From Paramacrobiotus metropolitanus (Eukaryota > Tardigrada > Eutardigrada > Parachela > Macrobiotidae), in assembly GCF_019649055.1 (NCBI RefSeq), contig NW_026570337.1:248001-312000 (forward strand): DNA of 64,000 bases. The letters are read 5' to 3'. How positions within the stretch are numbered: position 1 is the stretch's first letter; every line of letters begins with the position of its first letter. A program made the translations under genes and the position numbers. Below are positions 23,136 to 35,199 of this stretch, in pieces. The notes beneath the pieces are model-generated. The model searched no databases and was not told where the DNA came from. It saw only the letters and a program-made list of their open reading frames with translations.

Positions 23136-23182
23136 GAACCTTTTCGTGTGGTTCAAATGATTTGAACCACACGAAAAGGTTC
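23136..23182. repeat. Perfect 47-bp palindrome
   Basis: Arms of 23 bp (GAACCTTTTCGTGTGGTTCAAAT and its exact complement) around a single G at 23159. It lies about 100 bp past the end of the copy M Ig exon. Confidence 0.85.
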
Positions 23183-23284
23183 TTAGGCAGAAAACTAAAA
23201 AAATTTCATAAATCATAAGTAGGAACACTTATCAATCATCCAGAAATGGGCAGAAGGCAGCCTTCAGCGCCAAGCATCCGGTGC

Positions 23285-24176
23285 CTATAGGACATGGAGG
23301 TAGGCCGTCTGCCTCAGCCAGACTTCCCTCTGGTGATCCGGCTGCACCCAGCACTCCACCCGCGCCGGAACTAACGCCTCCAACTGGATATTGGGAATTA
23401 CCAGCGTGCTGGTGAAATTGTCGCCAGCGGCGTTATTATACAACACGCTGAATTCCGCCAGTGTGTCTCCGGGCATCCTGTCCCGGCGCCACGGTGGGAC
23501 ATGTTTGGCTGCGGGACGTCGCGGTGGAGGCGTGGTCACCGGTCCAACGAAGGGGTGCAGCGCGTGGAATTCGGGCGCCTCCAGCCACTGCTCGTTGAAG
23601 CGCCAGATGAAGCCCATCTGAACGTGAACGTATCGGTTGGAAATGTCAAGCTGGTGGCGCACCGGAAGCGCGCCTCCCCGAAGCGGACGACCGTGACGTT
23701 GTGCATGAGTGGCGCCAGGAAGAGTTCGCTGGCGGTAGGCGTGACGTGGAAGCGGAAGTACTGCAGTGGACAGAATTTATACACGGGGTCGGCTTCGCAT
23801 TCCTGCAGGCAGGCCACCAGGCCGCGTGATGCCCAGCTGACGTTGCGGATGGTCAGCGTGGCGGAGGCGGCCGTCCAGTCGACGCTTTGCTGGATATCGG
23901 CGGAGGCCGTGTAATTGTAGCGCAGTCCGTCGCTGCTGAGTGCCGCCAACATTTTGTGGTTGTGCACCCACATGACGGTTGTCTCGTTGGCGTTGCTCCC
24001 GTTTGCGTTGGGGAGGATCCGCAGGGGCCGGTAGTGGAAGGTCGCCGCACCGCCGGAACTGGCCCTCACCACCGGCAGGCTCTCCAGGGTGACCTGAGAT
24101 CGCAGCGCGGCGGGAATTGGCAGATGGATCCTTCCGTCGATCGGCTGGCGAGCCGCCTCGCTCATCACCGCGTCCA
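23285..24176 (-). pseudogene. Two-domain Ig-like exon, copy M, frameshifted
   Basis: Same acceptor (TTGCCTGTAG|TGGACGCG) and the same two Ig patterns as copy L: AATFHY (first Cys of domain 1 replaced by Tyr), WVHNHKM, LTIRNVSWASRGLVAC, then ARFRC, FIWRFN, ARVECW. One base is missing near 23620 (after FPTDTFT), which shifts the frame in mid domain 2. The C-terminus also stops early (HVL-stop). The lost Cys and the shift both argue against a working protein. Confidence 0.8.
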
Positions 24177-24239
24177 CTACAGGCAATGCAACCAGTGTTT
24201 CGTAAGAAAAAGCTTGCTATGAGCATTTATGGGGTCAGT

Positions 24240-26800
24240 TTTACGTTTACCGTAACTAAGGCATCATAACTAAGTTTCATATTATTTATGAATTTCCTTG
24301 GCCAAAAGCGGGCGAAAGAGTTTTTTAAACAGCATTTTTTTATCTATGCAAATACACCGGGCAAACGCGATTTGTGTAATGGGTTCGATCCCCGATCAGG
24401 ATAGCATAGAGAAAGTGTTTCTTTTGTAAATGCTGTTTTGTTCTAGTGCTTAGTTTGTAGTCGTACCATGAAACTTATTAAAGGTATTGTTTCATCTTTT
24501 TTATCTACCGCTATAAACACATTCCGTTGAAATTGCCCATATTCCTGCACATATGCACGTCCTGCAGGATGTAACCAATTTTTTTTTTATTTAAAATAAC
24601 CACTCAGTAGTTATTTTAAATTATAAAACATTTTGTTTCTACCTGATTTAACCTTCTTAGTTGTTCATAGCAGTTACTACTATGATACTAACAGTAATTG
24701 AGAAGAATTGTCAAAAATGTCACTGAAAATTTCTAGTGTTCATTCTCGTGGTCTACTTGGATGGTTGTTATCATTTTTTTTCTTTATGCCTGTTTGCTTT
24801 TCGAGATGCGCAAAATGATGTCAAGTTTAGATTTCCACCCTCTCGTAATATGAATCATCAAAACAATAAAATAACCTATTCATATGTTATTAAAAAAAAC
24901 ACGAACTGTTACTGGCTATAGGTGCAAAAAACCTGAAGCTTAGCGCCATAGTAAAATGATGCCCCAGAAGCATGCCAGCTGGAATGCGATTATTAAGCGC
25001 TTCGAAAACGTTTGCCACTGTTCAGGTTGGAAAAGGATGCGAGGTCACGGATCAGCTTTGCATACGATTACCGGAAGCGAGAAACATCCGTTGGCTGTGC
25101 GGCCAGATCGTAGATCTAATTTATTAGAGCCTCCCGTATATACGAACAATGGAAGGACGAAAACTAAAGTTAGGATTAGCAATACCTTGGTCAGCTTCCA
25201 AGCAAGGTCCAAGCAGCTTCCAAGCAAGCAAGTTACGATTAGAAATAGCTTGGTCAGCTTCAGCTTGGCAAGCTGGTCAGAACAAATAGCCACAACACCG
25301 CCAACCGTGCAGACAACATTTATCAGCTTAAAAAAAAAGTGAAGCATTTTCGATAATAGAAGACACGAACGATTTCCTGTTGGTGGTGTATCTTAAAGTT
25401 TTTCTTTGGCTCGCGTCTACTATGTACGACATTTGGCCTAAATTCTTTAGGGAAAGACTCCGCACACCGCCTTTCACCACCACCAAGCTCCGCACACCAC
25501 TTTCCAATATTTTCTAATTTTTTTACAAAAACCACTCTCATCTCCGACACCACACCTAGGTCAGGGTGCATGCCAACGAGAAGCTGTGGACAGCGCTGTT
25601 TTGAAAAAAAATTACTCTAGGTAATTGTTATTATGGGCGGAAAAAAGACAGCTCTTTCGCCTCGCGGCGTGGTTCTTTTTTGTACCACTCGCAGAACCGC
25701 CTGTTCCGCCTCCGCTTCCGTTATAGTTAGCGAATTTTTTGGTTTTACTAGCTTAGCTTCGAATAATGTTATATACCAACTCTCCCAAAGTTTTTTCGGC
25801 AGCTCATGCGCACACGCTAAAGTGTAAAGGGCACAGTAATTCAAGTAAAACACTACTTCGTGTAGGCACACAATAATACCAGTATAGCTTATATTAGTCG
25901 TACAGATATATAAAACTGACCATTGTACACTGTATTTCTTCGAAACTAGGATTGTAAGATGGTGTCTGAAACTGCCTGTAGTTTTATGCAGATGTACATG
26001 TTTTAGATACGTTTTTATATGTTTTATATACATGTGCATAGCGGTGTCGCAAAAATGGTGGCCCGAGACAAAACGTGGTGCGAACAGTGATGCGCAGAAC
26101 CTGGTGGTGCGCAGAGCTTTCTCCAATTTAATGCGTTACAGTAGCAAAGATCTTGCATTCATAATAGCGAAAGGCTCGTAAAAGGCAAATGATGGTCTTG
26201 TGCAAGAAACGTTTTCTTAAATCTCTGAGCTTTTCAAAGTGTTCTGCCATTACGTCAAGATCACTTACAGTACGTCACCATATATCCAGTTTGTAAGTGG
26301 ACATTTTAAAGATATCGACCAAAACACAATCGGTGTGGAAATGATAAACAAAAAATGACCATGGAAATGGTCCGTGTAAGCCACTCGGTTGTAGTACAGT
26401 ATATCCTTTAATCACTGAAGGTTTTGATTGTTTTTTCGCTGGATAGTTTATATAATGGCTCATCCAGCAAAAAAATGTGCCAGTTGTTCACTAATTCAAA
26501 TGGAATTAAGGGAAAATTGGAAAATATATTTACAGAGTAATTCGTTGTAGCTGATAGACATCGGCTACAGTTATGGAGTTATCAACATCAACATGAGCAG
26601 GTGTAAAACAGAGACAAACAAAACAAAACAATAATCTTGATCATAATTAAATAATCAAAGTAATCAACTTGAATCAAGTAACTCTTAGGCCTCCTGGCCT
26701 CGCGCAGTTAATCAGCGCCCAATTAAGAACGACTGAGCGTTTTCCTTCACTGTGATGGCTCGGGGTTGTTCCTGGTCACGTTCGGTTTCTTTGCGCCAAG
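24240..26800. other. Flank of the copy M Ig exon and spacer
   Basis: To about 25.35 kb it matches the flanks of copies L and R (for example GGCAAGCTGGTCAGAACAAATAG against 7.61 kb), with a local tandem of CTTCCAAGCAAG at 25.19-25.27 kb. After that it is AT-rich with no supported gene. Confidence 0.6.
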
Positions 26801-28615
26801 GAAACAGTATCAGTAAAGTCCTGAATTTATTTTCGGCGTCCTTGCATGGCAGGAGGCATAGCAAGGCCTTAAATGTGCACAGACCATAGATGCAGTGGCA
26901 CGCTTTGACCGTGTGGTTGGTTTGTCAATGGAACCGTTGGACTTTGGTTGCTGTGCTCTTATGGTGAAGTGCTCTTTGAGCCGCAAGATCTGATAAACCC
27001 TTGATAGATGCGCTATCATTCAGAAGCAGAGCCGTAAAGGTGTATGCATACTTACTGCACCTTGACAACGGCGTCGTATAATGGTCTTTGCCGAGCGAAG
27101 CGAATGAACGACAGATGTTGCCTTAGTTCTAAGTTTCAGATATAAGGTTCCAAGGTTCTAAGTTTCTGATATGCCGTGCCTAAATTACTCTACTTTCAGT
27201 ACTACTGATTCTCGTGTTATACGCAATTACATTTCGAGTCATTTTTACTACTTTATACTTTATACTAGTTGCAGGCTTGTGTTTTTTCTAGTTGGATATT
27301 GCCGAATACGGCAAATATACTCACACTTATACTAAAATAAAATTAATTTTGTATCTGTTACGTTATAAACTCCACTAGCGTTATGTGCTGCCCCAGGCAC
27401 TGTACGTAGCTAAGTCTAACGTAGAAATCCCGATGTGGATTTTGAGACTTTATTTACGAAACACAGTTCCAGTGACTGCTAGATGACTTCCAGTGGACTA
27501 AACCAGAGTAAACCCTCTAGCTTCTGCAAGCTTGGCGCTTATATAGCCAAATTCGGGTAAACATCCACATTAAGAAACTTCTAGAAACTTAGATCACTCA
27601 ATAACAACATTAAAACGACATTACAAGAGATACAGAGAAGACTGGAAATCTGTCAATTCAGGTCTTATCAACTTATGCCCAAATATAGAACTAACTGATA
27701 TTCTCTCAGTTCTCTTTGTGGCTAATGATCTTGTTTACGCCAGGGCCGCCAGGCTGTATCTTAATATAGCTCGCATGGGGCTGTGCGGCTGGTCACAATA
27801 AAATTAATTTTGTATCACGAACATAATGTAAGAAAACGAACGGGTTCACAAGAAACGCATTTTACTTTTGCTTCGGCATGGCTAAATCGTACAGCTACGA
27901 CCAAGTTTTGGAACTTACTGAATCTCAGTAAGTACATATTCAGTAAGTACATGGATGCGGTACCGACTCACAGTGCAAAAATTTGGGATCGCAGTTCTGA
28001 TGTCCACATCCATTTTCATTGTATACTGGGCAGGCCAAAATATAAGAACAACTGGTCGATATCCAGATTATCGCTACCAAGTGCAGGTTAAGCGTTAACA
28101 CTTTTAGGCCTTCAAGCAAGTGGCTAGCGCAGAAGTTCAGACTGGACTTGGATTTAGATTACTCAGGTTGTGCTTCGGATTTCTCAACATGGACGTGTTA
28201 CCTAAGCCTCTTAGTTTCTCATGATTTTTTAGGTTTCTCAGGTTTTCTCAGCATTCTTAAGTTTTTAATTTTTCCTTGGGTTTCTAAGGTTTTTTTAAAT
28301 TCGATTTGTTTCGTTTTTTTCACATTTTCTCATAGGGTTTCTTAGTGACTCGGTTGGGGAATTGGTTGAAAAAGTTTCTTCCTTTTATCCTTTCTACTAT
28401 TTTACGCTATAATCAGCTTAGGAACGGTCTTTAACGCAACCTGAGGGAACGAAGAAGAACTTGGAAACCCGAAAAAGGAAAAAGCTTTGGAACTAAAAAA
28501 AACCCATGAAGCCAATGAAAGCATGCCTGCATTATCTTGGAAAACATAAGAAAGCCTACGAAAACCTAAGGAAAACTAAAACTAACTAAACCAAGAAACT
28601 TAGTTCACAAATCCA
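26800..28615. other. Non-coding part of copy M
   Basis: Matches copy L 9.35-10.5 kb. No gene. 28.15-28.6 kb is the low-complexity TTTCTCAGG/AAACC tract also present in L and R. Confidence 0.6.
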
Positions 28616-28617
28616 TG

Positions 28618-29303
28618 TTAAGGGAAGTGGCCCGGTACATGGTACCAAATTCGTGTACATCCACGGAAACTTTCATTCTCGCGCACTCCCAAACACATTT
28701 TTGTTTCGTTTTATGGCATTCTGTAGCCAGATGATTTCTATACACTGGTGTGAAAACCGTTTGTGCGCGCAACATCCGGTTCGGGAGTTATGGCTGTAAG
28801 AAATTCCCAAAAGTTTAAATGCTTTCAGGTGTACCAAAAGTCTCATTATGGACCGATCTCCTTCAAATTTTGCCTGTAAATGCGCATGGCCATGAGGATC
28901 GTTTTTACACCGATCCAGACTTCCACGATTTTTTTCAAATTTTAAAATAAATTTCAAAATTTCTGAAATTCATTTTAAAATTTGAAAAACATGCTAGAAC
29001 AGTGGATCGGTGTAAAAACGTTCTTCGTGGTTATGTGCATTTACATGCAAAATCTGAAAGAGATCGGTCCATAATGAGACTTTTGGTACACCTGATTGCA
29101 TTTAAACTTTTTGGAATTTTCTAACAGCCATAACTCGCGAACCGGATATTGCGCGCGCAAACGGTTTTCAGGCCTGTGTATATAAATCATTTGACTACAG
29201 ATTGACATAAAACAAGAGAAAAAGGGTTTGGGAGTGACGCGAAAGTGAAAGATTTCGGGCATGTACACGAATTTGGTACCATGTACCGGGCCACTTCCCT
29301 TAA
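28618..29303. mobile_element. TTAA foldback element, copy E (complete)
   Basis: Starts TTAAGGGAAGTGGCCCGG and ends with its exact complement CCGGGCCACTTCCCTTAA. The inner order is symmetrical about 28955, including two GCGCGC cores. It is the best reference copy of the family: 686 bp including TTAA at both ends, no coding capacity. It interrupts copy M at a point continuous in copy L (about 10.5 kb). Confidence 0.88.
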
Positions 29304-30343
29304 GTGATCCAAGTCCAAGTGGAGTAATCCAAATTCAAAGAAATCCACATCATATTTTAGGAATCAGAATCAAATCCAGCTTGAACTTCGCCGCGTGCCC
29401 AAGCAAGGCTCCAGGCTCGTCAAACAGCAGGGAATGCATAATGCAGCGGCTGCTGTGTCTCACCTGCCACCCGTGCAGTTAGTTAACCTTACCGAGTGCA
29501 AATGGATACAGTTGCTCCATTTGCGCTCTTTAGAGAGTTTCGCTCTCCAAAGATCAATCGAATAACCTAAAGAAAAAAAATTAAAAAATTTAACGCAAAA
29601 AGTTTCTAGTGCGTGTGAAATGTGAATGCTTAAAGAGTTTAACCTTTTCGCTGCGCTCTACCTAGTCTTGTCCTCATGCGGCCAATAGCTAATTTGTTTG
29701 AGACGCTGTGACAAACTTTAACAGTAAAATAGTTTATAATGATACGGTGACGTAGCAAAGTGGTGACACATTTGCAGCAGCTATTGGCAAAACACAGCTG
29801 GTATTTGGCACTCTGGCGCAGACTTTACAGAATATTGCTTCCAGACAGAGTTGCGCATCGCTATGCAACATCGCTAATGATTATGTGGCATCATTCTAGC
29901 TACGCAAATTATTAAATGCAATAGAAAATAGATCAGCTAAACCTTCAAAGTTTCGTAGAAATTTAATCAACCCTATCAAGTAAAAGGAAAACTTGATGGA
30001 ATATTGGGAGACCGGAGCGCAGCAGCTTTTTATCGTTTCAAATTAATGTACGCGGACATGTAATGCAAGTACTCAGTAGGCACTCATTAAGTATTCACTC
30101 AGTACGTACAGTAGTTAATTAAACTAGTAATATAAATAAGTACACTGTATAAGGCTGAGTGAGCCTGTTGACGATTCACATTAACATTCATGGTAAATGG
30201 CTGACATGGCTGGTTTCCGTACCGCTTTACAAAGTGCCTGCCAAATACTATATAAGTCAGCAGTCAATTCCAGCCAAGTAAAGTATCAACTGTACTGTAC
30301 ATCTGGAATTTGCTTTCGTTACTGGATGTATCGAATAAAGATT
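29304..30343. other. Non-coding part of copy M
   Basis: Matches copy L 10.5-11.47 kb. No gene is seen. Confidence 0.55.
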
Positions 30344-30590
30344 GAGAGACTTGGCCCGGTACATAGCGCCAAATTCGTGTATATCTACGGGAACCTTCGC
30401 TGCCGCGCACTCCCAAACACTTCTTGCATTGCCTAGTGGTATTTTTTAGCCACAAGATTGGTGTACTTAAGTGTGAAATCCGTTTGCGCGCGCAACATCC
30501 GGTTGCGGAGTTATGAGGGTAACAATATTCCAAAAAGTTTAAATGCATTCCGGTGTGTCAGAAGTTTCATTATGGACCGATCTAATTCAG
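30344..30590. mobile_element. TTAA foldback element, copy F (left half only)
   Basis: GACTTGGCCCGGTACATAGCGCC, then GCGCGCGCAACATCCGGTTG, then ends near GGACCGATCTAATTCAG. The right half is missing. Confidence 0.65.
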
Positions 30591-30959
30591 TTTCATTATG
30601 GAGCCCCAAATCGAATTTCCCACTGGTCTGCTTCGCTTAGCATGGCTTATGACTCTACCAGTCCACCTTATTATACTAGTATCGCTTCTTACTAAGATAC
30701 GTATCTGCATAATGTGATGCTATCAGTGTAAAAGGTTTTCGTCTATCAGTTTCTGCTATCGTCCAGAATGACTCGTGCTGCACATGGTGTACTGCTTATC
30801 GCACACTCAGAATTCAGAACTGGTACAGGCAAGTGACTAACGCACATGCCCGGCTGTGTTCGCATTTTATGAGTGTGTTCGATGTGAAAAGAAGTACGAG
30901 GCTTCACAATTCACATTAGCTATCTGGACCGGTCGAACATGGGTCAAAGGTCACATGAA

Positions 30960-31112
30960 TTAGCTGTGCATGAGTCAAGAAAGAATGCATGTTTTGAAAA
31001 AGGGCTGCAAAGTACAGCTTTAATGGTCGGTGGGTTTGAGAGGATTTGAATAATTCATATCCACAGACCATTAAAGCTGTATTTTGCAACCCTCTTTTAA
31101 AACACGCATTTT
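30960..31112. repeat. Imperfect inverted repeat
   Basis: AATGCATGTTTTGAAAAAGGGCTGCAAAGTACAGC... is answered by GCTGTATTTTGCAACCCTCTTTTAAAACACGCATT, with GGTCGGTGGGTTT... between. A related single arm is at 40.53 kb in copy R. Possibly another small foldback element; ends not resolved. Confidence 0.45.
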
Positions 31113-31597
31113 CTTTCGTGACTCTTTCTTATTAACTTTTTATTCGGTCATACAAATGAGCACTGATTGCACTTTCTTATGAATTTTGTTTATTTTTTAC
31201 AGCACGCAGAGCGACAGTTGTCCCATGACAAACTGCTGGCATAAGAACACAGGATGATTTATGCTGGCCGTTGGCGCACCAAAATTTTTGCTGCACCAAA
31301 AATCTATCTTTCGAAGCATCCCTCTGTTATACTGTAAGATCAGCCACAACCTGCTGAATCTAAAATGGCTTACGGATGACGTCAAGAGACTCAAGACTAA
31401 AAGTCGCCACCATCAGTCAGCTAGCTGTGCTCCTTCAAGTAGCGACACTGCATCAAAACGGTGTGCCCAGTGTCCGGCATTATATATACGGTGGTATCAT
31501 CACTATCGTGGATGGTGACGTAGCAGTGCATACGTGGTGGTGGTTTGGCGCATGCGACGCGCCTATCCTCCTCCGTAATTCCTTTACCAGCCAGACA

Positions 31598-31672
31598 TGC
31601 TCCTTCTCCGACCAACATCAGTTGCTGCAAGCCCTGCGTCGAGCGGGGCTTCGTCACCGGCCACTGCAACGC
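31598..31672 (+). pseudogene. Cys-rich exon remnant, copy M
   Basis: CSFSD...CCKPCVERGF...HC after a one-base shift, matching the copies at 11.89 and about 40.1 kb. It holds more cysteines than the others, so it may be nearer the original. Family unknown. Confidence 0.35.
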
Positions 31673-32339
31673 CAAATAGGTATATACCTACCCGGCCAAG
31701 GTCAGCCTGCCAGTGGACACTGGCCAAATCATGGGGGACATCGGCATTCACTTTCACACGGTCGGTTAATGTCTTTTTTATTATACCGGCACCTGCTAAC
31801 TGCAATAAACATTAATGTTTTTTTCCAGAACCTTTAAAACAGATTAGCTCCTTGGTTTATTTGCCGATTTTTGGAAAAAAAAGGTATATGTCAAATAAAA
31901 AAACCTATGTGTTCGCTAGAGTAGATACTTTCACTGCTAAAGGCGCTCCGTACGTCCACTTTGGTTCGATTTTTAAAAGTATCCAAGAATGCGCGCATAA
32001 TATGCTTTCCAATCTCCAAGATCATTCAATACTAATTATTAAGATTATTGAGAAAAGAGCAAGATAGTACACAGTAGAATAAATTGCACATGGGGCGCTC
32101 TTGATTTCTGCATTCTTTCTATGATTATATTGGTTGCACTCAGTCTCATTTCTCTGATGTCTTTCACTGCAATACGATGACCTTTTCGGGACAAACGTGG
32201 TCTTGTTAAATCATATATCGGTGACGTCTCAATGATCACACTTGTTTTTTTTATGATCGTCATTTTGTGAATGCCCGTTTACGGTTCCTTACGTCGGCGA
32301 TATAAAAGAAGCGGTAAATATATTGCTTGTCCAGCTACA

Positions 32340-32725
32340 GTATTTGCCCAGTTGAACTGCCGTGGTGGGCGTCCCAGTAAGGAAAGATATTTTTACTGCC
32401 ATAAAAGCGAGAAATTCATACCTGCATATTTGGCAGTCAACTGCGGCATATACATAGTATCTCTTTTACCAAGCGCAAATCCCATCTACTCTAGACAAGG
32501 TATGGCGTTATCGTTCATCACAAGACCGGCAAGTTATGAAATTTGAGATGTTTTTGATTTTATCAAGAGCGAATTACCGGATCCCGGGATAAACTACAAG
32601 CAGAGATAGAGAGATAGAAGTCAATTATTTTCTTTCGTCAAATACAAGTCGAAAATAATTAATAAGGCCAATCTAAAGTACTATGCGAAGTGGAAGTGAA
32701 AAGGTAGTAGCAAAGGTAATTATTT
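32340..32725 (+). repeat. Partner of the inverted repeat at 3.93-4.31 kb (empty site for foldback A)
   Basis: Reads through CGGCAGTTCAACTGG in reverse where the 4.3 kb copy has CGGCAGTTTAAGGG followed by the foldback element, giving the uninterrupted state of the site. Confidence 0.65.
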
Positions 32726-33017
32726 GACATTTTTGCCGGTTTAATGTCCGGCGACTGCTCCTGCAGCCGCTATAGCAAGAAAGCAGCGGATCAGCCGAAG
32801 CGCCGCCACAACAAGTGCGCTCTGCCTAAAGTAGTGAAAACATTACGGCGATGCAGTATATCCCGGCTCAGGCGTATTGTACGAGTACAAATACGCACAA
32901 TGCAAATCCTGGAGAGTCCACATTTTTTGCCTGTTTTCATTACCGGCAGAAAACAGCGGATCAGCTAAAGCGCCGTCAATAAATGCGCTGTACAAATGTG
33001 TTTCCCGTATGTGCAGT

Positions 33018-33160
33018 ACGAGGAGGAGTTACCTTGGCCCGATCAAAGGCATAAGCGCGACCATGAACCGATCACCATGCCCGTGTATGTGCACACTGGG
33101 CCACGTGACTGTACAACACGGCTAGCCACCCAGCGAAGGCGGCACAAAATACTCAGCACC
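33018..33160 (+). pseudogene. Exon remnant with EEELPWPDQRH motif (forward copy)
   Basis: After an acceptor-like ATGTGCAG the frame reads YEEELPWPDQRHKRDHEPIT and MPVYVHTG. An inverted copy is at 33.53-33.65 kb. Part of the dispersed repeat family that follows the LINE at 1.15 kb. Conserved protein text with acceptor sites shows that this repeat contains a decayed protein-coding gene; the family is not recognised. Confidence 0.4.
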
Positions 33161-33529
33161 AAAATTTAAAAACCCTTTGCTTTTGCAATCTTTTCCGAAA
33201 CTTTCTTATTTTAAAACATGAAGAGAAAAATGAAAATTTTAAAATAAATAACAGAGCTGTTCATAGTAAACCAAAAAATCATGGAAGATGGAATGACTCG
33301 CACACAGCACAAAACGGTCCCAAGCAAAAACCTTAAGCGTTACTTACGAAAAACCCAGGCAGTTATGATTACTTAGTTCAAGCGAGGCAGTTTTTTAATA
33401 AAAAATAACTGTTGCCTTTTTCTCAAATTTTTGCAATATTACATCACAAGTTTTAAAAATTAACACAAAGAAAAGTGAAGAAACGCTAATTTGATTCATT
33501 GGAATGCATCGCCCAAATGGCGTTCAAGT

Positions 33530-33652
33530 TCTGATTCCTGCAGCTGCCGTCGCGGGGTGGTAAGACGTGCTGCACACATATGGAACGGTGATCAGTTTAT
33601 GGTCGCCCACATGCCTTTGATCGGGCCAAGGTAGCTCCTCCTCGTACTGTAC
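33530..33652 (-). pseudogene. Exon remnant with EEELPWPDQRH motif (reverse copy)
   Basis: After GGTACAG the frame reads YEEELPWPDQRHVGDHKLIT then VPYVCSTSYH. The first 12 residues match the forward copy at 33.02 kb exactly, which points to coding constraint before duplication. Confidence 0.4.
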
Positions 33653-33774
33653 CGACATACAGTACATTGAGTACAATACATCCCGGCCATAGAGTAGACG
33701 CACGATACTGAAGTATGTAAGCACAAAATAATATAGTCCGTGCGCCAACACGAATTACCTACAAAGGTTACCCT

Positions 33775-35040
33775 TTACCTACTTACATCCAAGCTCGAAA
33801 AACGCCTGATTGGCTGGGCTTGGATGTAAGTCCATTTTTGCTCGAGGTCTGTCGCGGGGCGGCAACGAAAACCGTTACACAGATGGGCGTACCTTGTAAC
33901 GGGTCTAAGCGACGCCCTGTTACTTACAAACTTCGCGTTTCTGCGCTTTTGATTGGAGCGTGAGCATTTTGAGTTAGATCGAGGCTGCCCACCGCCAATA
34001 GCAAAATTCGAAACCACGTGATCGTTGCTCCATACTTTAACTTTGCGGAGTGCGGACTTAACACAGTAGAATCACTAATGGGTTTGTTTTTTTCGAAGTT
34101 GGTTTTTTAAATCTACAACAGTCACTTAATTACTGAAATTTTTAATTTTTAAAAAAATCTAATCTGCATTATTGGCGATGTTGTGATTCACCAGGCAGGG
34201 AAACCTGCGTTCTGCTTCCAGCTGTGATTTGAAATCCTAATATTGTGTGGTTCCTGCTTTCTAAGTCTATCGTTACTTATCAGTATGGCAGTATCTTTTG
34301 CTTTGTGATTCCTGACAAGAGCAGTGCAAATCGACATAGAAAAGCCCACTGATGTCTAAATCCGCATTTGGGCTTTCTGTGGTACAGTAGTTTGTAATGT
34401 TCTTGTTATGAAGTTATCCAATGATGCCGTCGTAGTCGCAGGGAACCCTGCTTGCTGGCTATCCAGCTGTCAATAATGTTTACTGAGGTCTGCGCTTGTT
34501 TTTTGTTGGCACAACCAATGTTACTGGACAGTTTTGCCCGGTAAGAACAAAGATCGACTTAGTTTAAGACCTAACAGTAAAGATACACTGTTCATGGTTA
34601 ATCAGCATTGAATGCTTATTTATATAATTACGGATTACCGTAAACTCAATTTGCTGCTACAGCTGAGTAGCGTAAGTCTGTTTGCCTTTTCCCGTTTTAG
34701 TGAAGCGGATTCCCGCATAAGTCTGGCTATCCAGAATTCAAGTTCTTCATCTATTATTTTAATTTAAATATTATTATTTTTGAAGTTAATTTTGTATGGT
34801 AGCGTTCAGCGCGTCGACGCGCTGCGTTAAATACAATGCTCTCACTATAGTACGAGAACTTGTGCTGAAAGTACATAAACTGTACATCCGGTTGTATGCA
34901 TGTGAGTCGTTGCACATATGCGCACGCGGTCCGATTTAACGCGGACAAACTTACACAGAAACCGTGAAAACGGGCGCGGTTTAGCATACTTTGTATGTAA
35001 ATGCACGCTGAAATCTTTGTAAGTAAGTCCCTGATGCGCC
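33775..35040. other. Spacer, no supported gene
   Basis: A short inverted repeat lies at about 33.78-33.84 kb (TTACATCCAAGC / GCTTGGATGTAA). The rest is AT-rich. No coding sequence I can support. Confidence 0.5.
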
Positions 35041-35049
35041 TATGCGCAG

Positions 35050-35146
35050 TTACTATAACATCGATCCTGATCACCCGGCCGAGAAAGCCGATTATCTCGA
35101 CAATACATACTTCTGGACGCAGCGGGTTGCATGTGCGGTGGCGTAA
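35050..35146 (+). pseudogene. Exon remnant YYNIDPDHPAEKADYLDNTYFW
   Basis: After acceptor-like ATGCGCAG the frame is open to TAA at 35144. Decayed counterparts occur in the dispersed repeat at 1.62 kb (NIHPDSPGK) and 37.03 kb (NIDPEPPGKIDYLGY). This copy is the most intact of the three. The product is not recognised. Confidence 0.4.
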
Positions 35147-35199
35147 TCGTATTTATTTACATTATGTTTTTGGGTGTATTTCTCTCGTAGCATGTACAT

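Larger units (their letters stand above)
23245..32305 (+). repeat. Segmental duplication, copy M
   Basis: Same order as copy L: Ig exon (reverse), upstream flank to about 25.35 kb, GTCTTTGCCGAGCGAAGCGAATG at 27.09 kb, a T-rich tract at 28.15-28.4 kb, GGGAGACCGGAGCGCAGCAGC at 30.01 kb, the Cys-rich module at 31.6 kb and the FAS1 terminal tail at 32.12-32.3 kb. Foldback elements E and F interrupt it, and the FAS1 exons themselves are gone. Confidence 0.75.

Noticed and set aside
24380-24415. GGGTTCGATCCCC, a B-box-like motif
   Set aside because: No A box at the right distance and no cloverleaf; not called as a tRNA.
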